From a virus: a stretch of DNA of 43,197 bases. The notes under the pieces are model-generated. The model was not told the DNA's origin. It did no database searches and saw only the letters and a program-made list of their open reading frames with translations. The stretch spans positions 1 to 43,197 of the IMG/VR virus record IMGVR_UViG_3300047277_000013, one strand, 5' to 3'. The translations under genes were made by a program, and so were the position numbers. The number at the start of each line of letters is the position of its first letter. Position 1 is the first letter of the stretch. Below are positions 24,198-32,149 of this stretch, one piece after another.

Positions 24198-24407
24198 CTA
24201 TCTGCGTTCTAACTCTAGGACATATGTCCCAAGCTTAGTAGCATCTTTCTTTGAGAAACAAATGTCACCCTGAGGATTCGTGGTGACACTTAAGGTAGGC
24301 TTAGTGGGTAGTGGTGTTGTCTTTGTTATGCTTGGCAGCATCTGACAACCCATTAAAGTGGTTACTAAAGAACATACTAGGATCACTTTCAATTTGATTT
24401 CTTTCAT
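24198..24407 (-). CDS. Rz1-like outer-membrane spanin lipoprotein
   Basis: 69 aa from ATG 24407. KLKVILVCSLVTTLMGC is a lipoprotein signal with lipobox LMGC, followed by a Pro/Thr-rich linker (TTPLPTKPTLSVTT) and a C-terminal helix CFSKKDATKLGTYVLELERR. This is the layout of outer-membrane spanins, which fuse outer and inner membranes in the last step of lysis. It overlaps the 64-aa gene in another frame, the nested layout typical of Rz/Rz1 pairs. Confidence 0.7.
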   Translation of the reverse strand: MKEIKLKVILVCSLVTTLMGCQMLPSITKTTPLPTKPTLSVTTNPQGDICFSKKDATKLGTYVLELERR

Positions 24408-24495
24408 CCTGAGATACCTGTTGTTTGTTAGCATCTATCTTAGCGATGACTAGGTTTAATATTTTATTAATAATCTCTAGGATGATGGCCATCAT
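24301..24495 (-). CDS. Lysis-cassette protein, possible Rz-like partner, 64 aa
   Basis: Two ATGs are possible (24495, 24492). The N-terminal AIILEIINKILNLVIAKI is amphipathic to hydrophobic, and the rest is charged and helical (QQVSQDERNQIESDPSMFFS, then HFNG). It overlaps the holin stop (TAATG) and, in another frame, the lipoprotein gene. Position and overlap suggest an inner-membrane spanin partner, but the N-terminal span is weak and the family is not certain. Confidence 0.55.
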   Translation of the reverse strand: MMAIILEIINKILNLVIAKIDANKQQVSQDERNQIESDPSMFFSNHFNGLSDAAKHNKDNTTTH

Positions 24496-24680
24496 TAGAC
24501 TACAGGTGTTACTTTAGTATCTGGAACTAATGCCCCTACGATACCCATAACACCTAAACCAGCAGCTACAATAGCTCCTTGAAGTTCAGGAGAAAGTGTT
24601 ACACCTACAGAAGTAATTAGAGCAATAATGCCTCTCCAAGTACTAGCTTCTTTTAAACGTGCAATAACATATGAAAACAT
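24495..24680 (-). CDS. Holin
   Basis: 61 aa: a charged amphipathic start (MFSYVIARLKEASTWRG), a first hydrophobic segment IIALITSVGVTLS, a turn (PELQG) and a second segment AIVAAGLGVMGIVGALVPD. This two-helix small form is typical of phage holins. Unlike in T7, the holin is placed between the scaffold and capsid genes together with spanin-like genes. Confidence 0.8.
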   Translation of the reverse strand: MFSYVIARLKEASTWRGIIALITSVGVTLSPELQGAIVAAGLGVMGIVGALVPDTKVTPVV

Positions 24681-24689
24681 TAGATTCCT

Positions 24690-25493
24690 TTAGAAGACAT
24701 TAGAGTTAGCAAGCTTGTTCTGAACACTTGCTCGATAGGCTGCATCAGTTTTATAACGAGGGTCTCTCATTGCTTGAGTAAGTTGTGCTGTAGATTTATA
24801 GGTTTCCTCAGAACTAGCTTTGGATGTACCACCTATGGTTCTCTTAGGGTCACTACCATTCTCATTGGTATAACGATTAGCTAAACCATTAATAGCTAAC
24901 TTAGCATGATCTAAACTACCTGAAGTAACAGCTTTGTTATAAGCATCAAGTTCACCTGCTGTTAGTGTTGCAGCAGCCCACTGAGATACCTCAGCATACC
25001 TTGCCTCACCACCAATTTCATTCTTGATACTACTTTCAAACTGTGAAGCTCTAGCTTTCTGTCCTTCAATATACTGGTTAACAATATCTTGTGGATATCC
25101 TGCTGCTTCCAAGCGTTCATAGCTCTTAGCAGATAGTTCACCTGTAGTACCAAACTCAGTTGAGAACTCTTGAAGGTCTAATCCTTTAGTAGCTAAGGCT
25201 TCCGTAGCTGCCTCAGGTGTTGCTTCAGTAGCTTCAACAGGTGTCTCAGGGGTTACTTCACCTTGCACAGGTTTAGCACCTATCTTAGTCTCTAGTTCAC
25301 CATAGGCTTTAGCCATGTCTTCAGCAGACTTGAATTTCTCAGGTAGCCAAGCAGGTCTCTCAGGTTCTTCAACAGGTGCTACTTCAACAGCAGGTGGCTC
25401 GGCATGTTTATCTACCAAGTCAACCATAGCTTGCTCATGACCTTCAGGTTCTTCAGATGTCGAAGGACTATTTATTACGATTGAATCTGTCAT
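24690..25493 (-). CDS. Scaffolding protein (T7 gp9-like)
   Basis: 267 aa (T7 gp9: 307 aa). It has an acidic, Glu/Pro/Ala-rich N-terminal half with WLPEKFKSAEDMAKAYGELE, the signature of the gp9 family, followed by helices and a basic C-terminal end (MRDPRYKTDAAYRASVQNKL) of the sort that binds capsid protein. It is encoded after the portal and two tiny genes, and before the lysis cassette. Confidence 0.9.
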   Translation of the reverse strand: MTDSIVINSPSTSEEPEGHEQAMVDLVDKHAEPPAVEVAPVEEPERPAWLPEKFKSAEDMAKAYGELETKIGAKPVQGEVTPETPVEATEATPEAATEALATKGLDLQEFSTEFGTTGELSAKSYERLEAAGYPQDIVNQYIEGQKARASQFESSIKNEIGGEARYAEVSQWAAATLTAGELDAYNKAVTSGSLDHAKLAINGLANRYTNENGSDPKRTIGGTSKASSEETYKSTAQLTQAMRDPRYKTDAAYRASVQNKLANSNVF

Positions 25494-25508
25494 GTATATC
25501 CTTATAAA

Positions 25509-25670
25509 TTAATAATCAATAACAACGAAACCGTCATCATATACTCTGATCTTCTTTGCTTTTGGGTCTGCTTCAAACTTAACCTTGTCAGCTCCTTTAC
25601 CAATGTAATCTACTTCTTGAGCTTCAACAGGTTCTTCAACTTGTTGATTAGCTGGTTTGGCTGCTGCCAT
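25509..25670 (-). CDS. Small head-region protein, 53 aa (paralogue A)
   Basis: MAAAKPANQQVEEPVEAQEV, then YIGKGADKVKF and IRVYDDGFVVIDY. The last 34 residues align with the neighbouring 52-aa protein (YIG-x-G-x-(5)-F-x-x-DP-x-A-x-x-x-x-VY-x-DGF), so the two arose by duplication. No known function; possibly a minor head or cement-like protein, judged by place between portal and scaffold. Confidence 0.7.
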   Translation of the reverse strand: MAAAKPANQQVEEPVEAQEVDYIGKGADKVKFEADPKAKKIRVYDDGFVVIDY

Positions 25671-25687
25671 GAGTAATCCTTTTATGT

Positions 25688-25846
25688 TTAATAATAAGTG
25701 AGGTAGAAACCATCACCATATACTGTGAAACTTACAGCCTCAGGGTCTATTACAAACTCAGCACTCTCAGAACCCTCACCAATGTAGGTGAATATCTGAG
25801 GAATACCTTGGTCTCTCATAAAGCTTGATGGTTCATCTAGTATCAT
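25688..25846 (-). CDS. Small head-region protein, 52 aa (paralogue B)
   Basis: MILDEPSSFMRDQGIPQIFT, then YIGEGSESAEF and FTVYGDGFYLTYY. It is the tandem partner of the 53-aa gene downstream; the shared part is a short beta-rich unit ending in an aromatic strand. It starts 14 nt after the portal gene stop. Function unknown. Confidence 0.7.
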   Translation of the reverse strand: MILDEPSSFMRDQGIPQIFTYIGEGSESAEFVIDPEAVSFTVYGDGFYLTYY

Positions 25847-25859
25847 GTTAATTCCTTAT

Positions 25860-27518
25860 CTATTGTGGTTGTTGGGCTTGAGCTTGTTCCAACATCTTAG
25901 ACATGTCAGGCATTTCCATATCAGGGTTATTAGCCATTCCTTGCTTCATTGCTTGACCACCAGCATTAATAAGAGGAGCGATACCTTGCTTCATCATTTC
26001 TTGCTGTTGCATTTGTTGTTGTTGAGCTTGAGCTGCTTGTTGTTCTTGAGCCATATCTTCATCAGACTTAATAAGACCCTTCATATCAATACCTAAAGCT
26101 GTACCTCTACGAGTCAAGTAGTCACCTAAGTTAACCCTAGATGCCAACTCTGGAACTTGTAGACACGGCTGGATGAACTGGTCTAGTTTAGTAAGATCAT
26201 TACCCCTGCCTAGTGCTTCCATACCTGTGACAATCCGAGGACTCACAGTACCTTTAGGTAACACTGGTAGTTTCTTCTTACGTTCCATATAGAACATTAG
26301 ACGAGATACCATAGGTAACTGTAGCTCTAACGATAGGATTGAGTAGATACCACCTAAGGCGGACTCTAGCTCACCTGCCATAAACCTAATTTCTTCAGCA
26401 GTTACCCTATCTCCACTACGTTGAACAGCAGAGTTCAATAGGAATGCAAAAGATAATCTTTCAGTAATTGTGTTAATAGTCTCAAGAGCTACTTTGAAGT
26501 CATTGTATTTGTTAAGCTGCAGCACTGACACATCCTGCTCAGTACCTTCTACAACTGCACCATTGTCAGCATTAGCTAAGGTCTCTTGACTGGTAGTACC
26601 ATTTGGATTCACCATAAATAGGACTTTAGCTGCTGCTGCTGATCCCTCAACAATAGCTTGTGATAAACCTTCAAGACTCTTTATATCTCCAAGGTATTCT
26701 TCAACATAACTTCTACCGTAGTTCTCACCATCAACTCTGGTAAATCTAACAGGAATCCAAGGAGACTTGTCTTTAGGATATGTACCTGTAGACCCTTCAA
26801 TAACCATACCTTTAACTTCTTGATAGGTCTCCCACTTACCATCTTCTAGATAAGTACGAGTATAAATATCAACAGTAGTGTTAACACCTTCACCTTCGTA
26901 TCTACTGGTATCCTTATTCTGTCCTAGGAGTTCTCTAACATCTTTAGGTAGTGAACTAATAGCTGAAGTCTCTTTAACTATAATATCCAATACCTTACCC
27001 ATAGGGTCTCTTTGGACTACATAGCGTTCCAGAGGAAATACCCTCATACCACCTTCATCAGGTAGATAACAAAGAACATTTCCACCCACAACTAAATGTT
27101 TAATAGCTTCAAAAGCAGATACTCTAATAGCACTTGTTTCAATCTCAGACTGAACAGCTCGTTCAATCTTATTGAGACCTTCTTCAACTGCTGCTCTCAT
27201 ACCTTCTTGCTGAGTTAATTGTTCTAACGTAAAGTCATCAATTTGTAATCGGAAGAATGGAGCATTAGGTGGAAGCAGGGCTATGAGCAATTTAGAGGAT
27301 AAGTTGTTAACCCCTCTAGCTCCCATCCCTTGGTAAGGGGTGTAGAACTTAGTAGAACTTGAGTGTCCTGCTGGTGGGATAAGTGTTGGTATTGTGTACC
27401 TTGAGCAATCCCTAGCTCGCAATAGAAACGAGTATCTATCTGATACTAGCTTCTCATATATAGACTCTGCTGATCCTTCACTCTGTTCGTGCTTGGCTTC
27501 ATCCTTCTCTTTTTTCAT
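25860..27518 (-). CDS. Portal protein / head-tail connector (T7 gp8-like)
   Basis: 552 aa (T7 gp8: 536 aa). Early motif SRYTIPTLIPP, then YQGMGARGVNNLSSKLLIAL, GGNVLCYLP, FTRVDGENYGRSYVEEYLGD and a long Gln-rich C-terminal helix (AQAQQQQMQQQEMM), all typical of the gp8 family. It forms the dodecameric portal through which DNA is packaged and ejected. It is the first large gene of the structural operon. Confidence 0.95.
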   Translation of the reverse strand: MKKEKDEAKHEQSEGSAESIYEKLVSDRYSFLLRARDCSRYTIPTLIPPAGHSSSTKFYTPYQGMGARGVNNLSSKLLIALLPPNAPFFRLQIDDFTLEQLTQQEGMRAAVEEGLNKIERAVQSEIETSAIRVSAFEAIKHLVVGGNVLCYLPDEGGMRVFPLERYVVQRDPMGKVLDIIVKETSAISSLPKDVRELLGQNKDTSRYEGEGVNTTVDIYTRTYLEDGKWETYQEVKGMVIEGSTGTYPKDKSPWIPVRFTRVDGENYGRSYVEEYLGDIKSLEGLSQAIVEGSAAAAKVLFMVNPNGTTSQETLANADNGAVVEGTEQDVSVLQLNKYNDFKVALETINTITERLSFAFLLNSAVQRSGDRVTAEEIRFMAGELESALGGIYSILSLELQLPMVSRLMFYMERKKKLPVLPKGTVSPRIVTGMEALGRGNDLTKLDQFIQPCLQVPELASRVNLGDYLTRRGTALGIDMKGLIKSDEDMAQEQQAAQAQQQQMQQQEMMKQGIAPLINAGGQAMKQGMANNPDMEMPDMSKMLEQAQAQQPQ

Positions 27519-27527
27519 TATGACCCT

Positions 27528-27728
27528 TTATTGTGGAAGGTTTAAACCTGCACCTTCACTGCTACTAGCACCAGCACTTCTATCAATTCTTAAAGAAGAC
27601 CTACCTTTAGCTTGTTGACCTGATGCCTGTGGAGCATGAGCAATCTGTAAAGGAGCAATAGGAGCTGGAGGTGCAGGAGGAGCTGGAGGTGGTGGTGGTG
27701 GCTCAGGTTTGGGTGCTGATCCGCACAT
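27528..27728 (-). CDS. T7 gp7.3-like tail/ejection protein
   Basis: 66 aa from ATG 27728 (MCGSAPKPE), followed by a run of prolines with alanines, then Gln/Ala and a C-terminal RSSLRIDRSAGASSSEGAGL. The C-terminal basic-to-glycine end (K/R-S-L-x-(3)-R-S-x-G...GxN) resembles that of T7 gp7.3, a virion protein needed for adsorption and leaving the particle on ejection. It lies directly before the portal, as in T7. Confidence 0.75.
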   Translation of the reverse strand: MCGSAPKPEPPPPPPAPPAPPAPIAPLQIAHAPQASGQQAKGRSSLRIDRSAGASSSEGAGLNLPQ

Positions 27729-27730
27729 AC

Positions 27731-27919
27731 TTAATTCTCCGATAATATAGTTGATTGAGTTTGTTTTAAATGTTGTGCTCTCAAGAAACGAGTCACCTTT
27801 ACAGAACCATAAGACTCCTTTGGACAAACCTCAGGACTTGGAACTTTATCTGGGAATAACCATTCGAGAGCTTCGAGTAAATCTAGGGGGACATAGGGGA
27901 ACTTGTTGTTATCTTTCAT
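27731..27919 (-). CDS. Hypothetical 62-aa protein, first gene of structural operon
   Basis: MKDNNKFPYVPLDLLEALEW, then LFPDKVPSPE and a C-terminal basic helix. The start was set at ATG 27919, which lies only 13 nt after the predicted phage-polymerase start at 27932; the transcript's first bases GGAG are the ribosome site. The gene stops 2 nt before the gp7.3-like start. Small proteins of this type sit before the portal in other T7-like phages; role unknown. Confidence 0.75.
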   Translation of the reverse strand: MKDNNKFPYVPLDLLEALEWLFPDKVPSPEVCPKESYGSVKVTRFLRAQHLKQTQSTILSEN

Positions 27920-27921
27920 GA

Positions 27922-27950
27922 CTCTATACTCCAATTGGGCAACTAATACT
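27922..27950 (-). promoter_or_regulatory. Phage RNA polymerase promoter P3
   Basis: Minus strand AGTATTAGTTGCCCAATT then GGAG. It overlaps the stop codon of the ribonucleotide reductase gene and drives the structural operon. The predicted start is the G at 27932, which leaves a 13-nt leader whose first four bases form the ribosome site. Confidence 0.85.
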
Positions 27951-29940
27951 ATTTAATAGGACAAGCACCTCCAGCACACTCTTGATTGTCCATTTCATCT
28001 AGCGAGTTGGCATCTTGATCCATTACTAAAGGTACAATTCTTGATACATATTCATCATAAGCATCTTTGGTAACCACTTCCTGTGGTAAGTATAAGTAAC
28101 CTAAGTCCTGTGCTGTCTTAGTAGGGTCAGCTCTGAATAAGAAACTAACACCAACATATACATCCCAGTTATCCAACAACCAGTTCATGATCTCAGGGAC
28201 TTCATCAACTGAGTAAGAGATTGTCGCTGAGACATTCTGTTGACACCAGTTAACCATCAGTACCTTATATCTTTCTAACTGACTTAAAGCAGATTCTAGA
28301 TTTACTTCAACAACCTGTTCTATCCCATTGATAACCTTAGTAACCTTCTCAAACGGTACGTCATCCCACTTCACTGGGAAGGTGATTAGTACAGAAGAAC
28401 CATCAGTTGGATTATCAATAACCTTATAGCCTGAAGCTCTACACAGAGGGACTAAAGGATCATGCTTAGAGAAGTTAACATTGTTGAAGATGTATTTACC
28501 TAGAGGCTTATGAAGACCTTCAGTGGTATCCATAATCTTACTTAAAGTACCACTAGGTTTTACTGTGGTAATGTTCTTAGGTCTTGATAGTCCTAGTTCA
28601 TCAGCCATAGAGTAAGCACCTGAGGTAGCCACTCGTTGTAACTCTAGGAAATCATAGCTTCCTAAATCAGGTCTTCTTACTAAACCAGTTAAACCCACTC
28701 CACATAACCTTAGGAACTCGTTGTTCAAGTGCCATGATTCTTGTAGTATGCCATCTTGTAGATTGACACAGGTTTGCCTGTAGTTAGCTCTAGCTGCTAT
28801 GTGTATAGCCCTGCGTAAACCTGAGGAATCACCCTTAAATTTACCTACGTCCACCTCAGTCAGATTACAAAAACTCTTATTACCTAATAAAATTTCTGCG
28901 CATGGATTGCAGCCTTTAAACCAAGGTGCTCTCTTTGTTGCTGTCTGTGCATTAATGAATGCAGGTTCAGAACCACCTGACTCCACCATCAAATCAAAGA
29001 TGTGTGAGAGTTCTTCCTTGGAGGGTTTAGTCTTAAACAACAATGAGTTATTAGACTGCGCTCTCTGAGGATTGTTTACCCACCAGTCTTTCTTAGCTAC
29101 TGCGAACTCTTGCCACTCTTCTTCACCATACGGAAACAAGGCAATTTCAGCACTTCTTCTCGAAGATAGTACAGTCCCAAGCCAGTTAACAACATCAAGA
29201 ATATCAATGCGAGTAAGCAAAGTACCAGACCTACGATTAAGAATCTGAGCGATAGCTTTATAGGAAATAGCAATAGCTTCATCACCACTGGAAATCCACC
29301 CGTAACCCTTGAGACGATCACCAGCAGGTCTGATTTGAGTGAAGTCCAAGACAAGCTTAGTTGCAGGGTACTTGTGTGATACGAGTTTACCAATAGACTT
29401 AGCCCATGCTTCAGCACTATCCCCAATCTGGATTGTCCATATGCCAGTATTAGTATCATAAGATTCCTCATTATCTGGTTTACCACCTTTAGCTGTCCTT
29501 TGGCTTCTGATGATTTCTATTTCTAATGGCTTAACAAACCCCGTCAAGCTACCTACGATAGGGGTAAAACCAACACCACATCCCTGCAGTAATAACCACA
29601 GGATATCCACAACATCATGTATTGTTTCAACCTGTGTGAAGCTGCAGTTAAACTGTGATGCCTCACGTTTCTTGGCTACTTCAGTACCACCTAACCATAG
29701 AGTTCGGCCTGAAGTTAGAATTTTTCTATCTAACATCAACTGTCTTAACTCTTCTAACTCTTCCTTGATAGCAGTACCAGCTCTATCCCATAGCCATGCT
29801 TGATGCTGGATCACACGGTTTACCGTTTCTTCCCAACTTTCAAACACTTTGCCTAGATCATCCAGCGGTCTGTTGTATGTACGTCTTGTAATTAGCTGTG
29901 CTCTTAAGCTGGGTTCTTGTTTCAATTCGGTAAACTCCAT
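27949..29940 (-). CDS. nrdJ: Adenosylcobalamin-dependent (class II) ribonucleotide reductase
   Basis: 663 aa. Pattern of the monomeric class II ribonucleoside-triphosphate reductase: N-terminal redox Cys in SQFNCSFTQV, active-site region CNPCAEILLGNKSFCNLTEV, phosphate loop TTVKPSGTLSKI, and C-terminal cysteine pair in ECAGGACPIK. It makes deoxynucleotides for phage replication and needs B12, so the host must make or import it. Class II enzymes are independent of oxygen. It closes the nucleotide-metabolism operon, with the late promoter P3 overlapping its stop. Confidence 0.92.
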   Translation of the reverse strand: MEFTELKQEPSLRAQLITRRTYNRPLDDLGKVFESWEETVNRVIQHQAWLWDRAGTAIKEELEELRQLMLDRKILTSGRTLWLGGTEVAKKREASQFNCSFTQVETIHDVVDILWLLLQGCGVGFTPIVGSLTGFVKPLEIEIIRSQRTAKGGKPDNEESYDTNTGIWTIQIGDSAEAWAKSIGKLVSHKYPATKLVLDFTQIRPAGDRLKGYGWISSGDEAIAISYKAIAQILNRRSGTLLTRIDILDVVNWLGTVLSSRRSAEIALFPYGEEEWQEFAVAKKDWWVNNPQRAQSNNSLLFKTKPSKEELSHIFDLMVESGGSEPAFINAQTATKRAPWFKGCNPCAEILLGNKSFCNLTEVDVGKFKGDSSGLRRAIHIAARANYRQTCVNLQDGILQESWHLNNEFLRLCGVGLTGLVRRPDLGSYDFLELQRVATSGAYSMADELGLSRPKNITTVKPSGTLSKIMDTTEGLHKPLGKYIFNNVNFSKHDPLVPLCRASGYKVIDNPTDGSSVLITFPVKWDDVPFEKVTKVINGIEQVVEVNLESALSQLERYKVLMVNWCQQNVSATISYSVDEVPEIMNWLLDNWDVYVGVSFLFRADPTKTAQDLGYLYLPQEVVTKDAYDEYVSRIVPLVMDQDANSLDEMDNQECAGGACPIK

Positions 29941-29977
29941 AGGTTAATTGGTGGTAAGGTAAGCTCCTTCCATGTAA

Positions 29978-30361
29978 TCATCGTTCGTCCCCCGACCCAC
30001 CTAATGATCCTTCAGCTTGTCTCTTAGCTAACTTCTTCAGGTTCATGGTGGCAATGGTAGATAGAGAGATGTTGAAGTCATCAGCTACGGCAGCTACGAA
30101 CCACAGGATATCCCCAAGTTCTTTAGCTATATTATTTTGCAAGGCAACTATTTGATCAGCATCATCTAGAGCACCATCTCTTATACGCTTTGCTATGATA
30201 CTATGTAGTTCACCTACTTCACCTGAGAGACCTAAGAGTGCATAGGCTTCATCGGATGTAGGTAAACGTGTGGACATAGCTGCTACTTGATATACATCAA
30301 ACTGACTTGGCTGTTGTATCTGTTGTGGTTTTGATAAAGGTTTCTTTATAGGAGTTCTCAT
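29978..30361 (-). CDS. MazG-like nucleotide pyrophosphohydrolase
   Basis: 127 aa. MazG-fold helices: ALLGLSGEVGELHSIIAKRI (first metal-binding acids in GEVGEL) and IAKELGDILWFVAAVADDF (second acids in KELGD), then LKKLAKRQAEG. Enzymes of this family hydrolyse NTPs or dNTPs and, in phages, are thought to adjust nucleotide or ppGpp pools. It is encoded between the DUF3310 gene and the reductase. Confidence 0.88.
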   Translation of the reverse strand: MRTPIKKPLSKPQQIQQPSQFDVYQVAAMSTRLPTSDEAYALLGLSGEVGELHSIIAKRIRDGALDDADQIVALQNNIAKELGDILWFVAAVADDFNISLSTIATMNLKKLAKRQAEGSLGGSGDER

Positions 30362-30418
30362 TAGCTTTCCATGTGTTAGTTATTTTCTTAATACGTTTCT
30401 TGTTTGACACCTTTAGAC

Positions 30419-30703
30419 TCACGCTACCTCCCCTCTTAACCTCTCGCCATACCATAGGAGTTTCTCTAAGTTAATTTCAGGTGAACCTTTGACTAACATC
30501 CTGTGCTGGTACTTAATCATACAGCCCCTTAAGTAACCCCTATATTCTTCACAGGTTAAAACGTCTTCTATGTAATCAATACACTCAATACCACCTGCGG
30601 TGTAGTGGGGAGGAGAGTTTACCCAGTCAATATCAGGAGATAACGCAGCTAAGTACTCAGCCAATTCTTCAGGTGTTCTTATGCTAGTAGTTGTGGTTGC
30701 CAT
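30419..30703 (-). CDS. DUF3310-type protein
   Basis: 94 aa. The core VNSPPHYTAGGIECIDYIED and YLRGCMIKYQHRM with LLWYGERL matches the short DUF3310 domain found in many phages, sometimes fused to nucleotide kinases. Molecular role unknown. Its start overlaps the exonuclease gene by 25 nt. Confidence 0.85.
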   Translation of the reverse strand: MATTTTSIRTPEELAEYLAALSPDIDWVNSPPHYTAGGIECIDYIEDVLTCEEYRGYLRGCMIKYQHRMLVKGSPEINLEKLLWYGERLRGEVA

Positions 30704-31428
30704 AGGATGACCTCATTGTTTTCAAAGTTATAATCTGATGCTCTTAATATTCGAGCTACCTGTGCTTGTACTAATGCTTCTTCTTCGCTAAGACCTGCTT
30801 TCTCATAGGCTTTAACCACTGCTTCCCACATGGCATAACCTACTTTCCCATCAAGAATCTTCTCGGCTGTCTTAATGCCCACCCCTTGACACCCTTTGTA
30901 TCCATCGGTTGCATCACCAGTCAGAGTTTGAATCATGTGGAATCTATCGGCTTCTGCTGTATCTATAAGGAATGATTCATCTTTCCCAAAGTTATAGTGA
31001 GCAGCAGGTATAGTCTTTAAGTCCTTATCTATCGTGCAGACTATGTATATATCAGCATCTCTTTCATCTGTAGCCATGATGCCAAGAACATCATCACCCT
31101 CAAGACCTGTCATGACCTTGCTACCAAATTTCTTAGTAGCCCAGTCACGCAGGAACTTAAGGAGCATAGGTCTACGAACACCTGATCTGTTAGCTTTGTA
31201 AGTAGGTAGTACATCTTTACGAAAGTTATGAGTATCAGTGAATGCTAAGATGAAGTCATCAGTTTCCACACCATCCAGAATCTTAGTAAGACTAACCTGA
31301 AAGAGAGCTTTAGCTTCCTCTTCAAAAGCGTGAAGTGTCCATAAGCCATCACCCCAATCAACTGGTTTCTCAGCAAGTGTCGCTGCTTGGTATACCAAGA
31401 TGTCTGCATCAATTAACGCTACTTTCAT
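30679..31428 (-). CDS. 5'-3' exonuclease (T7 gp6-like, PIN/FEN fold)
   Basis: 249 aa (T7 gp6: 300 aa). Metal-binding acids lie in MKVALIDADILVYQAA, GLEGDDVLGIMAT and IVCTIDKDLKT, and the helical GDATDGYKGCQGVGIKTAEK is the H3TH DNA-binding segment. In T7 it degrades host DNA and removes primers. It has GGAGAG before its start and overlaps the thyX end by 20 nt. Confidence 0.92.
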   Translation of the reverse strand: MKVALIDADILVYQAATLAEKPVDWGDGLWTLHAFEEEAKALFQVSLTKILDGVETDDFILAFTDTHNFRKDVLPTYKANRSGVRRPMLLKFLRDWATKKFGSKVMTGLEGDDVLGIMATDERDADIYIVCTIDKDLKTIPAAHYNFGKDESFLIDTAEADRFHMIQTLTGDATDGYKGCQGVGIKTAEKILDGKVGYAMWEAVVKAYEKAGLSEEEALVQAQVARILRASDYNFENNEVILWQPQLLA

Positions 31429-32149
31429 TTAAAGCTCTCCATGAGAATGGGTAAAGGAATGCACATAGGTCACCAATCATCTCGGCAACTTCCTGTGTTT
31501 CTAGTTGTGTGTGGCTATCAAGTCTTAACTGGCAGACCCTGTGGAAGCCTATTAATGAACCAGTCCATATCCATTCGGTCATCATGTTCTGAGGTAATAC
31601 CATACGAGCTTGCTCTGCACATACACCTTCAGCTAATAACTCATTGTAGAAATCTAGAGCATCTTCTGAGGCAGACTCAATGTACTCAACGAAGAGATCA
31701 GTGTCAGCTACAGCTTCATCAGAACTACCTTGTTTCACGTTGACTACAGACTTTCTCCAGCTATCAGGTATATAGAACTCAGGTGCATCTGATACATATC
31801 TTCTGGATACCTCATTCCAACTAAAGCCCACCTGATGTTTAGCTAATTGTCTAGCGACAAAGATGGGTGCTTTAACTCTTATGGATATAGAAGTGTGAGC
31901 AAATGGTGACCAATGGTTATGCTTGGCTAAGTACTTAAGCAACTGTACATCTTGATCTTTCAAGGTAACAGGCTGGTCAACCGTAATGTTTTCACATAAC
32001 ATACAGCCTTGACCTTCACATATACATACTGCTGGTGCTTCATAGTTCCAGTCTGATTCTTTACCAAAGCTAACCCTAGCAGCATTAACTACTGAAAGAT
32101 CAGACCCCATGTTATCCACATGATTTACTTGTTGTTTAGCTATTTTCAT
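31409..32149 (-). CDS. thyX: FAD-dependent thymidylate synthase ThyX with Cys-rich insert
   Basis: 246 aa. The ThyX pattern is present: NHWSPFAHTSISIRVKAPIF, then ARQLAKHQVGFSWNEVSRRY, a variant of the RHRxxSxNxxSxRY motif in which the first R is K and the third is Q, and a later R-QL segment (HRVCQLRLDSHTQLETQ). It makes dTMP using FAD and methylenetetrahydrofolate. Odd: an insert near residues 39-60 contains CICEGQGCMLC, a possible metal-binding knuckle not usual in ThyX. It is encoded between the small GTG-start gene and the exonuclease. Confidence 0.92.
   Translation of the reverse strand: MKIAKQQVNHVDNMGSDLSVVNAARVSFGKESDWNYEAPAVCICEGQGCMLCENITVDQPVTLKDQDVQLLKYLAKHNHWSPFAHTSISIRVKAPIFVARQLAKHQVGFSWNEVSRRYVSDAPEFYIPDSWRKSVVNVKQGSSDEAVADTDLFVEYIESASEDALDFYNELLAEGVCAEQARMVLPQNMMTEWIWTGSLIGFHRVCQLRLDSHTQLETQEVAEMIGDLCAFLYPFSWRALNESSVN

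Noticed and set aside
32110-32130. TTATCCACA DnaA box inside thyX
   Set aside because: An isolated box in a coding sequence; no other origin signs around it.
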